Shown here piece by piece: positions 46,422-58,126 of a stretch of DNA of 64,000 bases. The DNA is from Hexactinellida sp. DTS-2022 (taxonomy: Eukaryota > Porifera > Hexactinellida), in the NCBI GenBank assembly GCA_028753945.1, contig JAPNXP010000017.1, positions 372,001 to 436,000 of the forward strand, in the 5' to 3' direction. Numbering within the stretch: position 1 is the stretch's first letter; each line of letters begins with the position of its first letter. A model generated the notes under the pieces. That model did not search any database, had not been told where the DNA came from, and was given only the letters and a program-made list of their open reading frames with translations. Position numbers and translations under genes: made by a program.

Positions 46422-46760
46422 CTAGGAAATGGTTGCATTTGGCAAGCTATTTACTTTAACGATACCACCCTTGGTTGTAAGTGGGACAGAATTAAAAGTC
46501 ACAGTTAGATCTTCATCTGTAGTTAAATACTTTTTTAGCTTACTTTCCCAAATTTTAAGTTTAATTGTTTTCTGCAAGGCATCAGTACGTTCCGGTAATA
46601 ATCCAGAAATGAAAACACATTCACCAGGTTTAGAATTATCTGCAGCTTCCAAAACATTAACATTTTCTATACCATTTATAACCAAAGAAGCAATTAATAA
46701 TAATCCCTGAGAAAGAGTCCCACGTACCTTTGTTGGCTTTATATTGCAAATAAGAATCAC
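46422..46760 (-). CDS. YARS1: Tyrosyl-tRNA synthetase, last exon (EMAPII-like domain)
   Basis: The minus-strand exon begins at 46760 immediately after a pyrimidine-rich 3' splice site (ttttgtcttttctag) and ends at TAG 46422-46424. It reads VILICNIKPTKVRGTLSQGL, then GECVFISGLLPERTDALQKT, and closes VKVNSLPNATIS. This is the second half of the OB-fold, EMAPII-like domain that animal cytosolic tyrosyl-tRNA synthetases carry at their C-terminus; the ending resembles the family's typical end. It joins in frame (phase 0) to the exon at 49645-50394 through a 2884 bp intron, giving the continuous text [16 protein letters not shown]. The domain binds tRNA non-specifically in relatives and is also known as a cytokine-like module in vertebrates; only the first role should be assumed here. 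Confidence 0.92.
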   Translation of the reverse strand: MILICNIKPTKVRGTLSQGLLLIASLVINGIENVNVLEAADNSKPGECVFISGLLPERTDALQKTIKLKIWESKLKKYLTTDEDLTVTFNSVPLTTKGGIVKVNSLPNATIS

Positions 46761-46831
46761 CTAGAAAAGACAAAAGTAAAATATTATGATGAAGTAGAAC
46801 GATAGGCTCTGGTGTTGGAGTTCGCGAGGGG

Positions 46832-46857
46832 CTCGGTGGGGGTGCACCCCCACCGAG
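46832..46857. repeat. Perfect 26 bp palindrome in the synthetase intron
   Basis: ctcggtgggggtgcaccccc followed by accgag is self-complementary with no spacer. It lies about 70 bases inside the intron from the acceptor. Confidence 0.8.
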
Positions 46858-46949
46858 TTTTTTTGTGGTTAGAAAATGTAAAAAATAACTTAGCATTGAT
46901 GTTTGTAATTACTTCTAACAAGGATGTATAGGGGTAAATTTAGATACTA

Positions 46950-47301
46950 CCTTATTATAGGAAATTAACGCGAAGGAAATTAACGCTCCATGAAATTAAC
47001 GCGAATTGGAGCTGAACATTTTCAAATACATGAAATTAACGCGAGTAAATTTTATAAAAAAATTTCAGGATTAATACTCTCCTGATTGAATACTATTATT
47101 GTGCCCAAATAGGCTTCCAATCTACTTGATAGACATGTTATATCCTCTCAAACTAGTTGCACATCTGAAAATATGTAGCTCGGAAGTTTGTCCATCCATT
47201 GTATAATTTTGCTAAATAGCAGGAAATTAAGGTCATGGAAATTAACGCGATTTGGAGAAATTCGCGTTAATTTCATGGCGCGTTAATTTCCTATAATAAA
47301 G
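46950..47301. mobile_element. TA-flanked MITE, gaaattaacgcg family
   Basis: Ends ccttattataggaaattaac and gttaatttcctataataaag, TA on both sides. Each end has several repeats of gaaattaacgcg in both orientations. It lies inside the synthetase intron. Confidence 0.75.
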
Positions 47302-49644
47302 TATAATACAATTCAAATATGCTGAATCTAAATTTGAATTCGCATTAGTTGTAGCTCACATATCTTAACAATAAATTTCTACTTAAAATTCATAAGTTAA
47401 AAAATCTCAAATATTTTCGCAACAATATTTCAAAGTGAGGGATTAAAATATGTCAAGTTGTCAACGAATGTCAAGTTGATATTAATATATTTTCTTAATT
47501 AGTATATCTAGAGTTATCAAAAAACATTCCGGAAGATTCCGCAACTATGAATATATTCTTACGATAATGTACGCATAAAAGTTGCATTAGTACAGGTAGG
47601 AAATCGACTCCGTGGAATCCAAAAAATTTATTATTATTATTTCTAACTCAACTAGAAATATATGAAAATGACATCATCATTCACTTATTTGAATATTTTT
47701 AATATGGGTCAATAATAATTAAATATTTATCACTCTATATTTTATGCTAATTAGTAAACTGATCATGTATCATGTGCGTAGGATTCGGTAGGTTTGGTAG
47801 AGCCATGGTTCTATCAATAATTTACACAGAATCAGTATTTTCTATTAAACATAATAAAAATAGTCACAAAAGGCCCTACCTATGATGACTCATAATACAT
47901 AATATCAATCTTTAACTCGAGGCTACGCCCTATGTATGACACTGGATATGACACTGGGCTGCTATACCTTATGTTAACATTTTTTATGGAAACAAGAACA
48001 AAGTTAATGACCTAGGAGGCTAATACAAATAATTCAGTAACTATATAGTATGAATTGACATTATGATTGCTTTCCATAAGTGAATTATTGTATAATGTGT
48101 AATGTGTAGGCATGATATATTTAACCAGGCAAATTACAACATATTTTTATATTCGTTCAACAATATAGAATTGAATTTACGCACTTAAATATTTGGCTAT
48201 GTCAAATTTTTACCTAATACTCCATGGTTCCACACTGTGTCTGGTTTGTTGGCAAAATATATGAGCTACCCAAAAAGTTTTTCTTGCTCGCTACGATCGC
48301 TCGTCTGAGGAATCCGTATACGATTATACTAAGAGGAATTAACTAAGACATTGCATACATGTTGTCAATGCAGAAAGCATCCCAAGAAATACAATAATGC
48401 TGTTTATATTTAGTAAGGTTGACATAGATCAAATTAATCCCTTTGATGGGACTCGCAATCAGTAATTTTGTCCAAACTAAAAATCCCGCTACAAATTACT
48501 AAATACTGGACTCCAGTACAGAACACCAAAAGAGTTAAAATCCCTGTACACGCGGAAATTATTCATTATCATACACTTACATAGATTTAGTACGAACAAC
48601 TGCCCTTGATTTGATTGGCCGCGAGGCCCGAAGATCAAACATTCATTTTACGTCACCAATCGGGACGGTCCTATATTCACGGTAAATTCTTCACGAATAA
48701 GCAGGAAAATATATTGATCTCTTCTGAATTCATTTCCAAATCGTAATAGAAATGAAATTGATTACAGTACCCGGGTTAGTACGTGCTATTATTTTTTATC
48801 CGAGTAGTGTATAAAGCAGTATATTTTTGTGTGCAGGGTAAACTCGGCATGTGCACTCAGATAATACGTACGTTGGTTTCATCCAGGCGTGCGAGCGCGC
48901 CTTAAGCCGCGTAATTTTTAAGGAAACATGTCTAGCGCTCAAAAATCGAGAGATGCTCCCATTGAAGTAAACACAATATGTTGTAATTTATAACTATAAT
49001 AAGATATTTAAAGTAATTTCAGAGTAGTCTAAACAGCCGTTAATAAGTTACCAGAAAAATATTGTGTATACATTAAATTTCTGGTGTTCAAATATTTTTG
49101 GCAGTGTACATCAAATATATAAAATAGTCTGCGTAGGTCAACTCAAAACTAATCGAAAATTTTAAATATTTGAAAATTTGAACTAACTTTCGTTATAGGG
49201 CTTGGAATCTGTAATATACTTCGTATATTCGTAGAAAACAGATAATGCATTTAATGCGCTCAAGAAAAATCTCCATTTCTTTACAAGCGGTTATTTCGTT
49301 ATATTTGATTCGATATAAGGTGAGTTCACTATAGTTGGTCATCAATAAATTTGTTTTGTTTAAATATATATCACCATATTTTACCAGTTGGTGTCAACAA
49401 GCAATTTTTTTAAGTCTAGGCCAAAAAGAAAGGGAAATATATTTTTGTCTATGTCTAGGTTTTGTCACACAGTGCGCATCGGTAATTTGTGGAAGAATAC
49501 AAGCAACGGATCGCTCGTGTCAGCGTAGCGCCAACGCTAGGACAAAGAATAAATTCAGTGATAGTCTCCACATAACTTATAAAAAGTGTAGTAATAGAAT
49601 ATTTTGCAAAAAGTAAACCAAATTCCATTCTTGAAATAACAGAC
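47302..49644 (-). other. Remainder of the YARS1 intron
   Basis: AT-rich. Includes a degraded repeat at about 47770-47960 (ggttctatcaataat, ggctacgccctat) that resembles 54580-54730. No exon-like open frame on the minus strand was found. Confidence 0.5.
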
Positions 49645-50394
49645 CTTTTTACCAATTAATTCTTCATTTTGATAATGATTCCTGATGGCACTCACAACAG
49701 TTCTAGGTTCTGGTTCTCCAACATCAACAAGTAAAATTAGTAATAATGCAGCGTTAGAATGAGCCTCAACATTTTGGATAAGGCCAACTCTCAAATCAAT
49801 CAAAGAAATTTCAGATAAATCGGATTCAATATTAGAATGAGTAACTGCCTTGCAAAATGTGATGTCATTATTAGGATATGCTTTGGTGACTAAATTTATT
49901 AAATAATCATTGGAAAAAAATTCCACACGGATTGGTGCTAAGATAATATTCAAGTATTTAGCAACTGCTAACTTTAAGTCTTGCGGATGCAATGACTTTG
50001 TCAAATAATCATGTTCAAGCTTATTATATGAAAGATAAGTAAGAGGGCCTCCAAATTTATCAAGCCTATCAACAATAAAATTTCCATCAATCAATCGAAA
50101 CAGAACGTATTTAGTGAAAGCGAGAATACCGTTGTTTTCAATGATACCTTCTTCGGCAAAGGCCTTCGATAACTTAGATGAGACCATCTCAGGAGAATCT
50201 AATAAATCAATTTTTGAACTAGGAACAGAGGAACTCATTTTGCAACCAGTTAATCCAGGAATCATGGGATTCATAAAATGAATCCGTTGTTTATAACCTA
50301 ACTTGGGTAAATATTTTTCAGCGAAGGTAAATATTTTTCTTTGGTCGATTCCACCAAATTGAGCATCAACATCCAAATAATGCTCATCCAAAGC
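49645..50394 (-). CDS. YARS1: Tyrosyl-tRNA synthetase, catalytic and start of EMAPII-like exon
   Basis: A 750 bp minus-strand exon in phase 0, from the acceptor cttttatag before GCTTTGGATGAG (50394) to the donor AAG|gtctgt at 49645. It encodes [40 protein letters not shown] (the KMSKS-class loop, here KMSSS, that holds ATP), SKIDLLD and the anticodon-binding helices, then in the second part [20 protein letters not shown] and [20 protein letters not shown], the first half of the EMAPII-like domain. The enzyme charges tRNA-Tyr in the cytosol. The upstream part with the HIGH-type motif was not found in this window with confidence, so the gene is incomplete here. Residue-level conservation is good and there is no frameshift, so it looks functional. 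Confidence 0.93.
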
Positions 50395-50456
50395 CTATAA
50401 AAGTGAAAACAATTAAAGACTGAATGTACAGAAACAAAAATGTTAGTAAGAATAGC

Positions 50457-50497
50457 ATAATCAATTGCATAAACCAAAGAAAATGGATTATACATAT
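50457..50497 (-). CDS. YARS1: Possible 41 bp upstream exon of the synthetase
   Basis: Follows a good acceptor (tatatttgcag) and reads MYNPFSLVYAIDY, which aligns with the NP..SgLiYp.mQ block that precedes ALDE in relatives and would join to ALDEHYLD exactly. The donor would have to be GC (TAT|gctatt) rather than GT, and the alignment is short, so this is only a candidate. Confidence 0.3.
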
Positions 50498-51087
50498 CTG
50501 CAAATATATACGAAATATTAATTAAAAATACGTACTACTATTAAAACACAATTAATCTAGTAGATACAGTGATAACGAACACGTGTTTAATATTTTCCAA
50601 ATTCCCTAGGAGAATAAAGTAATTGATTTACTCTATTTAACATGGAATCTACAAATAAATAAATCATAAAAAATAGATAGAGTTCAGACGAGCGAGCCTT
50701 ACAATAAACAGCCAAAATAATAAGAAAAAATGGAATTTTAATGCAGATACAATATTCGTCTGGTAAAATTATTAACGGATATTTAAACGACTCTGAAATG
50801 ACTATAAATATTTTGCTATAGTTATAATTAAAAAATATTGCGATTTCAATTCATTTTACCCAATATCCATGAAGTGGCAAAAATGTCCATGCCATGTGCT
50901 ACTTGTGGCACAAATGGCACAAATGGGAATGTGACTGTATCTCAGTAGAGAATAATCGTAATGATTTGAAATTATGCACTTAGATTAATTCGACCATGTG
51001 GATTTCAAATGTGAAATCTGAAATGGTATATTCCAATCGCCTCTAATTAATAATAAGAAATTATCTATTTAATATATAATTTGCTAA
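50498..51087. other. Region upstream of the synthetase exon
   Basis: AT-rich; I could not find an exon with the HIGH motif or other N-terminal text of the enzyme. Confidence 0.3.
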
Positions 51088-51089
51088 TA

Positions 51090-51416
51090 CAGTGGAACCC
51101 CGCGTATCGGGGCACCTCCGTCCAAGCGCTCAGCGCCCCGATACGAGGGAGTGCCCCGATATGCGGGGTTCTAAGAGAACTCCAATATGTTTGGTTAAAA
51201 CAATTAAGTTAGCACCTACACAACAAATCATACACATATAGTCAAAACCTAGAGTTAAGGCTGATATTTAAGCAGTACTACACATTACAATTTCACATTA
51301 TACTTTACCTACACTAGGAGTCACAAATCTATGATATTCACGGAATATTCTTTTTGAAAAACTCCGAGAAAAAAACAAATTCCCAACCGACTGCCCCGAT
51401 ACGCGGGGTTCTACTG
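51090..51416. mobile_element. TA-flanked MITE, cgcggggttc family
   Basis: Ends cagtggaaccccgcgtatcg and cgatacgcggggttctactg, TA on both sides. Near the left end an inverted internal repeat (gccccgatatgcggggttct) makes a secondary hairpin. Confidence 0.85.
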
Positions 51417-51418
51417 TA

Positions 51419-53111
51419 ATAGTCAATGAGTAAAAACTTCCACAAAATGTAAAACAAAAAATGCTATTTTATTATACATTACATCTCGTTGTATGTAAAT
51501 AGCCATTTTAAACAAGTATGAAGTTGGCGCAGTATTCAACTGAGCACAGATCAAATCCAAATTTGAGCCCTTCCCATAATTGGAATTGGCCAAAATTAAA
51601 CACCATAAAGGGGAGATAGGGACGTTCATGATTCTGGAGAAAAAACTTTTAATATTTATTTTAAATATTTATTTTTTTGCATCATGTGTGAGCACAAAAA
51701 AAAAGATCTTTTGGACAACTATTTTTAGAAATTGAACTTAAACTTTGCATACATGTTTGTGACTATGGGACGTTTCTTATGTCAAAATATTTCAAAAAAA
51801 TATCAATATTCCTATGAGGTATAGCTTGGCAAAGTTGAACATCTATCTATATATTGATGGAGTGAACAAGTACATGTGCTACTGTATTCATCTATTTGGT
51901 GATAATTCGATAAATATTTCTTATAGTTTAGCATTTCCAATTTGTATTCGCCATTGTCAATTATATACAGCCTAGTTCTCGTATTTTCTGCTCAACATTT
52001 ATACTGCATTCAAAACTCTAAATTATTATTTACTACTATTTCATACAAAGACAACTGATGTTTTAATACACAATACCTAACACAGAATAAACATATAATA
52101 TTAACTTTTGTATGTAAGATGAGAGAGAGTTTTAGATTCTCTTACTGGTCTTCTTAGAAGATGTATATCGCGAATATGTTTGGAATAGATTAGACCTCTA
52201 CGCGGGGCGGGTTAATAAATGCGGTTTTCGGACGGGGCGGGTGCGTGTCACGGATTTTTCTTACGGGTTGGTGTGGGGCAGCGCGGTTAGTTGCAAAAGA
52301 ATAACTTTCAGAGGAATTAAGTCCTGAATCAAGTATATTACAATTTTAATTGAGCACCATCTAGCTTTCCAATTAATACAATACTCAACGTAATACCTGC
52401 GAATATTATGTTGACTGAGGGTTGGTAATTTCGGGTTAGATTCGTGTTGATTTGGTTATACGTAGTTCTAAGTTGATTTGGTTATAAACCCGCGCAGAGC
52501 TCTGGTGTAAATTTGTGGGTCTAGAGTCTTGTTTGGAGGGAAATTTATCAATATATTTACCAAGTCTCATCGTTTTGAGCAGATAATCATAGGATGGCTA
52601 TCTGTTACTGTGGTCTGTAGATGATAATGCGTGGTTGTGTGTTGTTTCCATAAATATTCCAGTCGGAAGATTAATTTAATTCAAGGTGTTGCATTATTCA
52701 ATATTATTAATGAAATTAGTTATAAAGATATTTTTTGCGTTTGAAGATTTATTTGAATTTCAGAGACTACGAACTAGAGAACTATTACTTGTATATTCAG
52801 GATTGAAAAGAATTGGTGATTGATGGAAGGGTCTTTGATGAGCTAAATGGTTTGAAGAATAATCCATCTTATTGTAGTAAATGGACTATAAGCAGGAATA
52901 TAACTATTCTATTAAGTATTGAGAAGGATTGGTGATTGATGGAAGGGTTTTTGATGAAATGAAAGCCGGCTAAAACCCTTCAGGTGGCATTAGATCAGTA
53001 TTACATTCCAATTAAATAAACTTCCTTAATTTTTAATACATACTGAGAGAGAATTAGCTAATTTAATTGATGCCTATTTAACATATTGCCAAAAGTGCTT
53101 AATATGTAGAT
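51419..53111. other. AT-rich region with one GC-rich MITE-like patch
   Basis: A likely old hAT-type MITE spans about 52192-52505 (acctctacgcggggcgggtt and aacccgcgcagagctctgg), without a clear duplication. Otherwise no gene was recognised. Confidence 0.4.
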
Positions 53112-53309
53112 GTCGCAGGCGAAATTGTGTTCAGGCGAGATTGAGTCATACTTATAGAAAATGTTTAACTAAATATTATGGGTGTTAAAAATTGATTTTA
53201 TCCCAGATCTAATCCAGTTATTTGTTCACTTCTAAATGTGAATACCAGGTAAACAAGTATGCTGAACACGAATTTGACACTCACAAATTTATATTATGTC
53301 TATTTCTTG

Positions 53310-53722
53310 TAGGGCTGAAACGAATATTCGAAATGTAACGAACGAACCTTTTTCTAAACGAACGAATATTCGAATATTCGTTCGTTTGGATGACTAAGCA
53401 TTAAATCAATTTCAAGAGACAAAATACATTGGAAACTAGGTTTTTTATAATGTTAGAATGGTATAATAATAGTCACAAAGTGTATTATACACAAGTTGAC
53501 TAATAATCAGCTAGTTTAAGTGGGAATATATATTTACAATATTTCTCAGCTATACAAAAGTCTTGTTGTTGCCCAAAATTAGTTAACGAATATCCGTTTC
53601 AATCTAATATTCGTCCAAACGAATATTCGTTTCGTAACGAATATTCGTTTGCAAACGAACGAATATTCGTTCAATCATTTCGAACGAATATTCGAATATT
53701 TGGTATATTCGTTTCAGCCCTA
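53310..53722. mobile_element. hAT-type MITE, cgaatattcg family
   Basis: Ends tagggctgaaacgaatattc and gtatattcgtttcagcccta; perfect 8 bp duplication atttcttg (53302-53309, 53723-53730). The inverted arm at about 58330-58350 has the site without the insertion. Confidence 0.93.
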
Positions 53723-53868
53723 ATTTCTTGTTGTTATTGACAATATAGGTAAACAAGTTTGTAAAATATTAGAATTTACCTAGAGACTAGACGGTTATTT
53801 TAAGTAATTGCACTGCTATATACGAATTTAGAATTAACTAAATATGTACTTGCAAATAAGGGCTGTTT

Positions 53869-55755
53869 GTTGTTAAATTTGTGGAATTAATGACTAAAAA
53901 TAAGATTGAGATTTTAAATTATAAGTAAGTAAGCAAACTAGTATCATATAGTGGTGATAGTACGTATACAGATTAATATTGAAGACTTGACAAAATGAAT
54001 ACGAGTCCTTCTGTAAGTTAATTATATCGCTTGGTAAAGTGCAAATTATACATCAGGGGCGTCGTACGGCTCTGAAAAGTCTCCGGCCTAACAGTTAAAG
54101 TGGTCTGGCCAAAGCCGGACCCTCCTATATAATATAGTACAAGAAAAGAAAACTGGTCAGGCCAAAGCCGGACCTGCCGGACCGCGTGCTACGCCTGTGT
54201 ACATGATAATGAATTAAGTGGAATAGTTAAGTATTCCCTAGCAAAAGCGAACGAGATTATAGGCTCGTAATAGATATTTTTCCTAATCTACTCGCGAATT
54301 CAAACCATTTCACTCAAGCCACCAGTTTAATCTTCAATACTTATAATTTTCAATACATTCACCATAAACAGAACATATTTAATCGCGACACATTCTCAAA
54401 TTAATGTTGAGTTAATTGATAAGCTGGTTGTGTTGTTAGTTGGTTTAATAGCTGGTCTTGCTGTTAAATCAGCTTATCAATAATTATCACTAAGTTGACA
54501 ATGTGTAGCGAGTAAATGAGTAATTACGTTCTATTTATGTAGCAAATGTGTTTAAATGTGAATCTATAAATTAACAATACAAAGGCGTAGACTCTGGTAT
54601 GGTTGGTAGGGCCATGGACATACAAAAAATTTCTAATTGAAATACCAATGTGCAATGGCCTCACAATGTCACCGTAATGGACTAACCTATGGGCCCTACT
54701 AATTAAATTCCGAGACTACGTCAAACTCCGTATGTGGGAATTCTCCGAATTTAAGATGTTGACATTTTTCAGACTACTTTCTCTATATTGGAAAAATAGT
54801 CTAAAAATAACAATTGTTATAATATGAAACCAGAGATTGGGCCAAATCCCTAAGGAATTAGAGTTTTAAAGATTTTAAGATTAATCCCAGTCCATTCAGA
54901 AGGATTGGGAATTAATCAGAAAATCTCAAACTCAAGGTCAGTGTGTGGGAACACGGACTACTATAATATAGTAGTCCGTGGTGGGAATTAAGGAACTTCT
55001 AAATTATATTATTTCGAAACTGCTCTGAATTGGTGAATGACAAATAGGACATGTTAATCCAAGTTATTTTATTTAATGCTGCAATCTACACCTGCATGTC
55101 TACAGGTCTGAAAGTAATTTCGTTTCTCGTACCTTCAATCAAACAACAAATGTGTATTGTAATTATATGTAATATAAATTATATAATTTATAATAAATAA
55201 TTATTTAGAAGCTTCATTATACTTTACTTTCACTAAGTAATATAATATTTGGACAGGTGCGAAGTCATCCCTAACCATAGTGGGTGTCAAGTGCGTAGGA
55301 GTAAGTGTAGCCAGCAACCCTAATGGGGGCTCAGCAGAAAACCTCTTACACAATAAGAGGCCTTGTTAAATGTTAATTCAGGAGGACTTTCTATAAAAAG
55401 GTGCTATGTAACGACTGAAAAAGAAATAGCACAGTAACATATATTGACTGTGAAAGCTAACTAATATGATTACATTCTTGACTGAGCTTAGCTGTGGACG
55501 TAATTATAATTGCATTTCTTACAAAAAAGAGCACAAGCCTTAGTATATTGATTATCTTTCTTTTGGATAGAAACAACTTGTGACCATCAGATGTTCTATA
55601 TTTGGAACAGCGATTTTATTTGTATTGAGTCAAAGTAAAATCCATGTTAATCTAAATATCAATTACTAAATAGCATTAATAATATTTCTTATACGTATTC
55701 TATTATTAGCCAATATATCATCATGTTTAAATAAACACAAGATCTGAAAAGTACA
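53869..55755. other. Interior of the long-repeat element, left part
   Basis: Holds a probable hAT-type MITE at about 54057-54203 (caggggcgtcgtacggc / gtgctacgcctg), another repeat at 54580-54730 related to 47770-47960, and a perfect palindrome at 54952-54980. No coding frame. Confidence 0.45.
54952..54980. repeat. Perfect palindrome with 13 bp arms
   Basis: cacggactactat, centre aat, atagtagtccgtg. Flanked by gtgggaa on both sides in direct orientation, which may be a 7 bp duplication around a tiny foldback insertion. Confidence 0.7.
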
Positions 55756-55757
55756 TA

Positions 55758-55859
55758 CAGTCAACTCCGCTTAATAGAGCCAACTCGGGACCAGTTTGTT
55801 TTGACCCTATTAAGCGGAGAAACCGATTAACCGGTGGCTTTATTAAGCGGAGTTGACTG
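55758..55859. mobile_element. TA-flanked mini-MITE, ttaagcgga family
   Basis: A 102 bp element with ends cagtcaactccgcttaatag and tattaagcggagttgactg, TA on both sides. Probably non-autonomous Tigger-like. Confidence 0.88.
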
Positions 55860-55861
55860 TA

Positions 55862-56654
55862 TATCAACAAATATTGTGTTGAGTGAAAACATAAATAAAC
55901 TACAGTGTTATTGAAAACTCACATCACGATCATTAATAAACAGTCGGAGAAATGCCAGCATAAAACATAGAGACAAAGTAGTCGGAAAATTCTAAACATT
56001 TGATATTTGGAATTTTTGGACAAATGCCGACATACGGAGTCGTACAAATGCAGGCCCTTCGTTAGTTTTTATCTCAAATAGAGATGCGTTTTTTTATCTC
56101 CGAATTACTTTAATGTAATCCGGACAAACACACACACACTCACAAAGAACTATTGTGCTTTTAATATATAGATTATTGTGGTCTGCTTAAGCACTGCCGG
56201 ATTTGGTAGCCCGCGAGAACATAGGCGGGCTAACAATAGTGCAATCTTAAGGAAAAGGTTATCCACCAGTTGTAATTCTGGTAGTTCAATAATTGTTTTG
56301 CTATCTCGTAACCCTTCTTATTCAAGAGGTTTTGATCCGGGGTCCCGGCAGTCTATTAACGGCCACCCCAAATACTATTATGATTGGCGAAATGATACTT
56401 AGTTTAATTTGAACATACAGACTAGAATCAATTCACAAGTCTAGACTAAATTCGGTTCGTCGAGTGACCGCTTAACCGCTGCTAATATTGGTTAACTGTT
56501 ACAGATTTAATTGAGCAGTTAACCGGTCTGTTAATCTCGTTAAATAATATCAATGTAATTGCGTATATAAAACACTAATTTAAACTATATTAATTTTGTT
56601 AGAGTATGGTAATCTTAAATCTATGCATTTCCATACGTAGTAAATTCCATAAAC
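55862..56654. other. Interior of the long-repeat element, middle
   Basis: A 74-codon frame at 56178-56402 is not protein-like. gcactgccggatttgg (56190) and cggggtcccggcagtc (to about 56352) could be ends of another MITE. A partial gttaaccg MITE lies at about 56455-56540. Confidence 0.35.
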
Positions 56655-57285
56655 CAAGGGTGGGGTTGTTATTGTTAACCGTTCTGAGGCTACAGGTATG
56701 ACTCGTTTTGTTTATACTACAGTGTAGGACTCAGTATTATAAAGTATTACTCCATAAGTAGTCATTAACTAATACATTTCGCAATTTGGGCAAGTTAGAA
56801 ATAGTGTAATTACAGAAAATATATAATGTGGTCATTGTGGTGATGAGAAATGGATTTATGTCATCATTTCCAACAAAATTCAGATATTTTTAATTATTTA
56901 TACTGTACTTCCTCCCTAATCCCAACAGAGGTGTTCCGATTCAAAAAAATTCTGTTCCGATTAGTGAAGTAATACATTTTCTATTGGCCTCTATAACATG
57001 AGAATCCAATAATTTGGATCAAACTTGTGCAAACCTTTTTAATCCAAACTAAACATGTAGTATACTACCTAAATAATTGTCTGAGACTTATTAATTTAAA
57101 ATTCCATTGTAATATACGTTGGATGTCCTGTTCGGACTAGCGAGGATGTACTGTAAGATAATTTCCAAATAATACTGCTGATTATCAACAGACCGGCTAA
57201 CTGGTCTACGAAATCTGGAAACGCTAACCGATATTTAATAGCAACAATTAAGCGGTTAGCCAGCCGGTTAAAAAATCCAGCCTTG
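56655..57285. mobile_element. hAT-type MITE, gttaaccg family, with about 220 bp insertion
   Basis: Left end caagggtggggttgttattg, right end agccggttaaaaaatccagccttg as approximate mate; flanks cataaac and tataaac match 6 of 7. The interior aligns with 16476-19867 and preserves the empty site of P-like element A. Roughly 56930-57165 (from acagaggtgttccgattc) is extra sequence not in relatives. Confidence 0.75.
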
Positions 57286-57298
57286 TATAAACAATAGT

Positions 57299-57711
57299 TA
57301 AGGGTGAGGTTGGTTAACCGTTTGGGTCCACGATTACGATTGTCTTCACACTACGGTTAACCGGTTAACCGCCACTGAAAGGTATAACAAAATATATAGC
57401 ATTTCTCAGAAGATATCTAAATTGTAGTAACGAAAAAGACATTCTTTTAGCCAAGTACTCTATAAGTACAATTAACTGCGTACAAGTTTATCACTTCAGG
57501 TTACTTCTACACTGTGTTGTCACTAAAATATATCATGTGACTATGGGTAATAAGATAAACAATTATTATATTCTGAACAAAATGCGTGCAAATTCACACT
57601 GTTATCCAAAGATTTGTACTTCTAATTGTAATATTAACATATCGGTTAACTGATCACTAAAATCCATATAAGTTAACCGGTATTAGCGGCGGTTAACCGA
57701 ATCCAGCCTTG
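57299..57711. mobile_element. hAT-type MITE, gttaaccg family, full copy
   Basis: About 410 bp from taagggtgaggttggttaac to ggttaaccgaatccagccttg. No obvious duplication. A further half copy, inverted, is at about 57825-57870 (gggcggttaactggttaacc). Confidence 0.75.
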
Positions 57712-57970
57712 ATTTAATATTTTCTGAAGGACGAAATGTAGCAGTAGTAAGGGATAAAAACAAAGCTGAACCTTACTAGTTAGGTAGTATAAATAAATGT
57801 TCTACTGTTTTGATCAGCATGGGCGGTTAACTGGTTAACCGTGGCGAGAAATTGAATTGTAAGCGTAGCCCCAGAATTTACCATTGAATAAATTATTGGG
57901 AACAACAAGATACTCTCCCCTGACTTGAGAGTGGGGTCGACACCTCCCTCCTGACGCTATACAGTAAGTG

Positions 57971-58126
57971 CATAGGCGTCGTAAATGCAAAGGTCAATCC
58001 TTCGGGCAGCCCGGAAATTCCGGGTGATGTCCGGGTAAACTCCGGGTATATTATTAGCAGCATAGGGGCAATCCTTTCGGGCCGCCCGGACATTTCCGGG
58101 CACACGGGCGGGTTACGACGCCTATG
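57971..58126. mobile_element. hAT-type MITE, cataggcgtcgtaa family
   Basis: Ends cataggcgtcgtaa and ttacgacgcctatg; perfect 8 bp duplication agtaagtg (57963-57970, 58127-58134). Interior repeats ccgggt and gcccgga. Confidence 0.93.

Noticed and set aside
49335-49616. 93-codon plus-strand frame
   Set aside because: Located in the 5' part of the synthetase intron on the opposite strand; no domain, and it overlaps the region just past the donor site.
55250-55400. tRNA-derived SINE or tRNA gene
   Set aside because: The GC-richer text with a gttaaatgttaa end lacks convincing A and B boxes or a cloverleaf. No tRNA or rRNA gene was found anywhere in the window.
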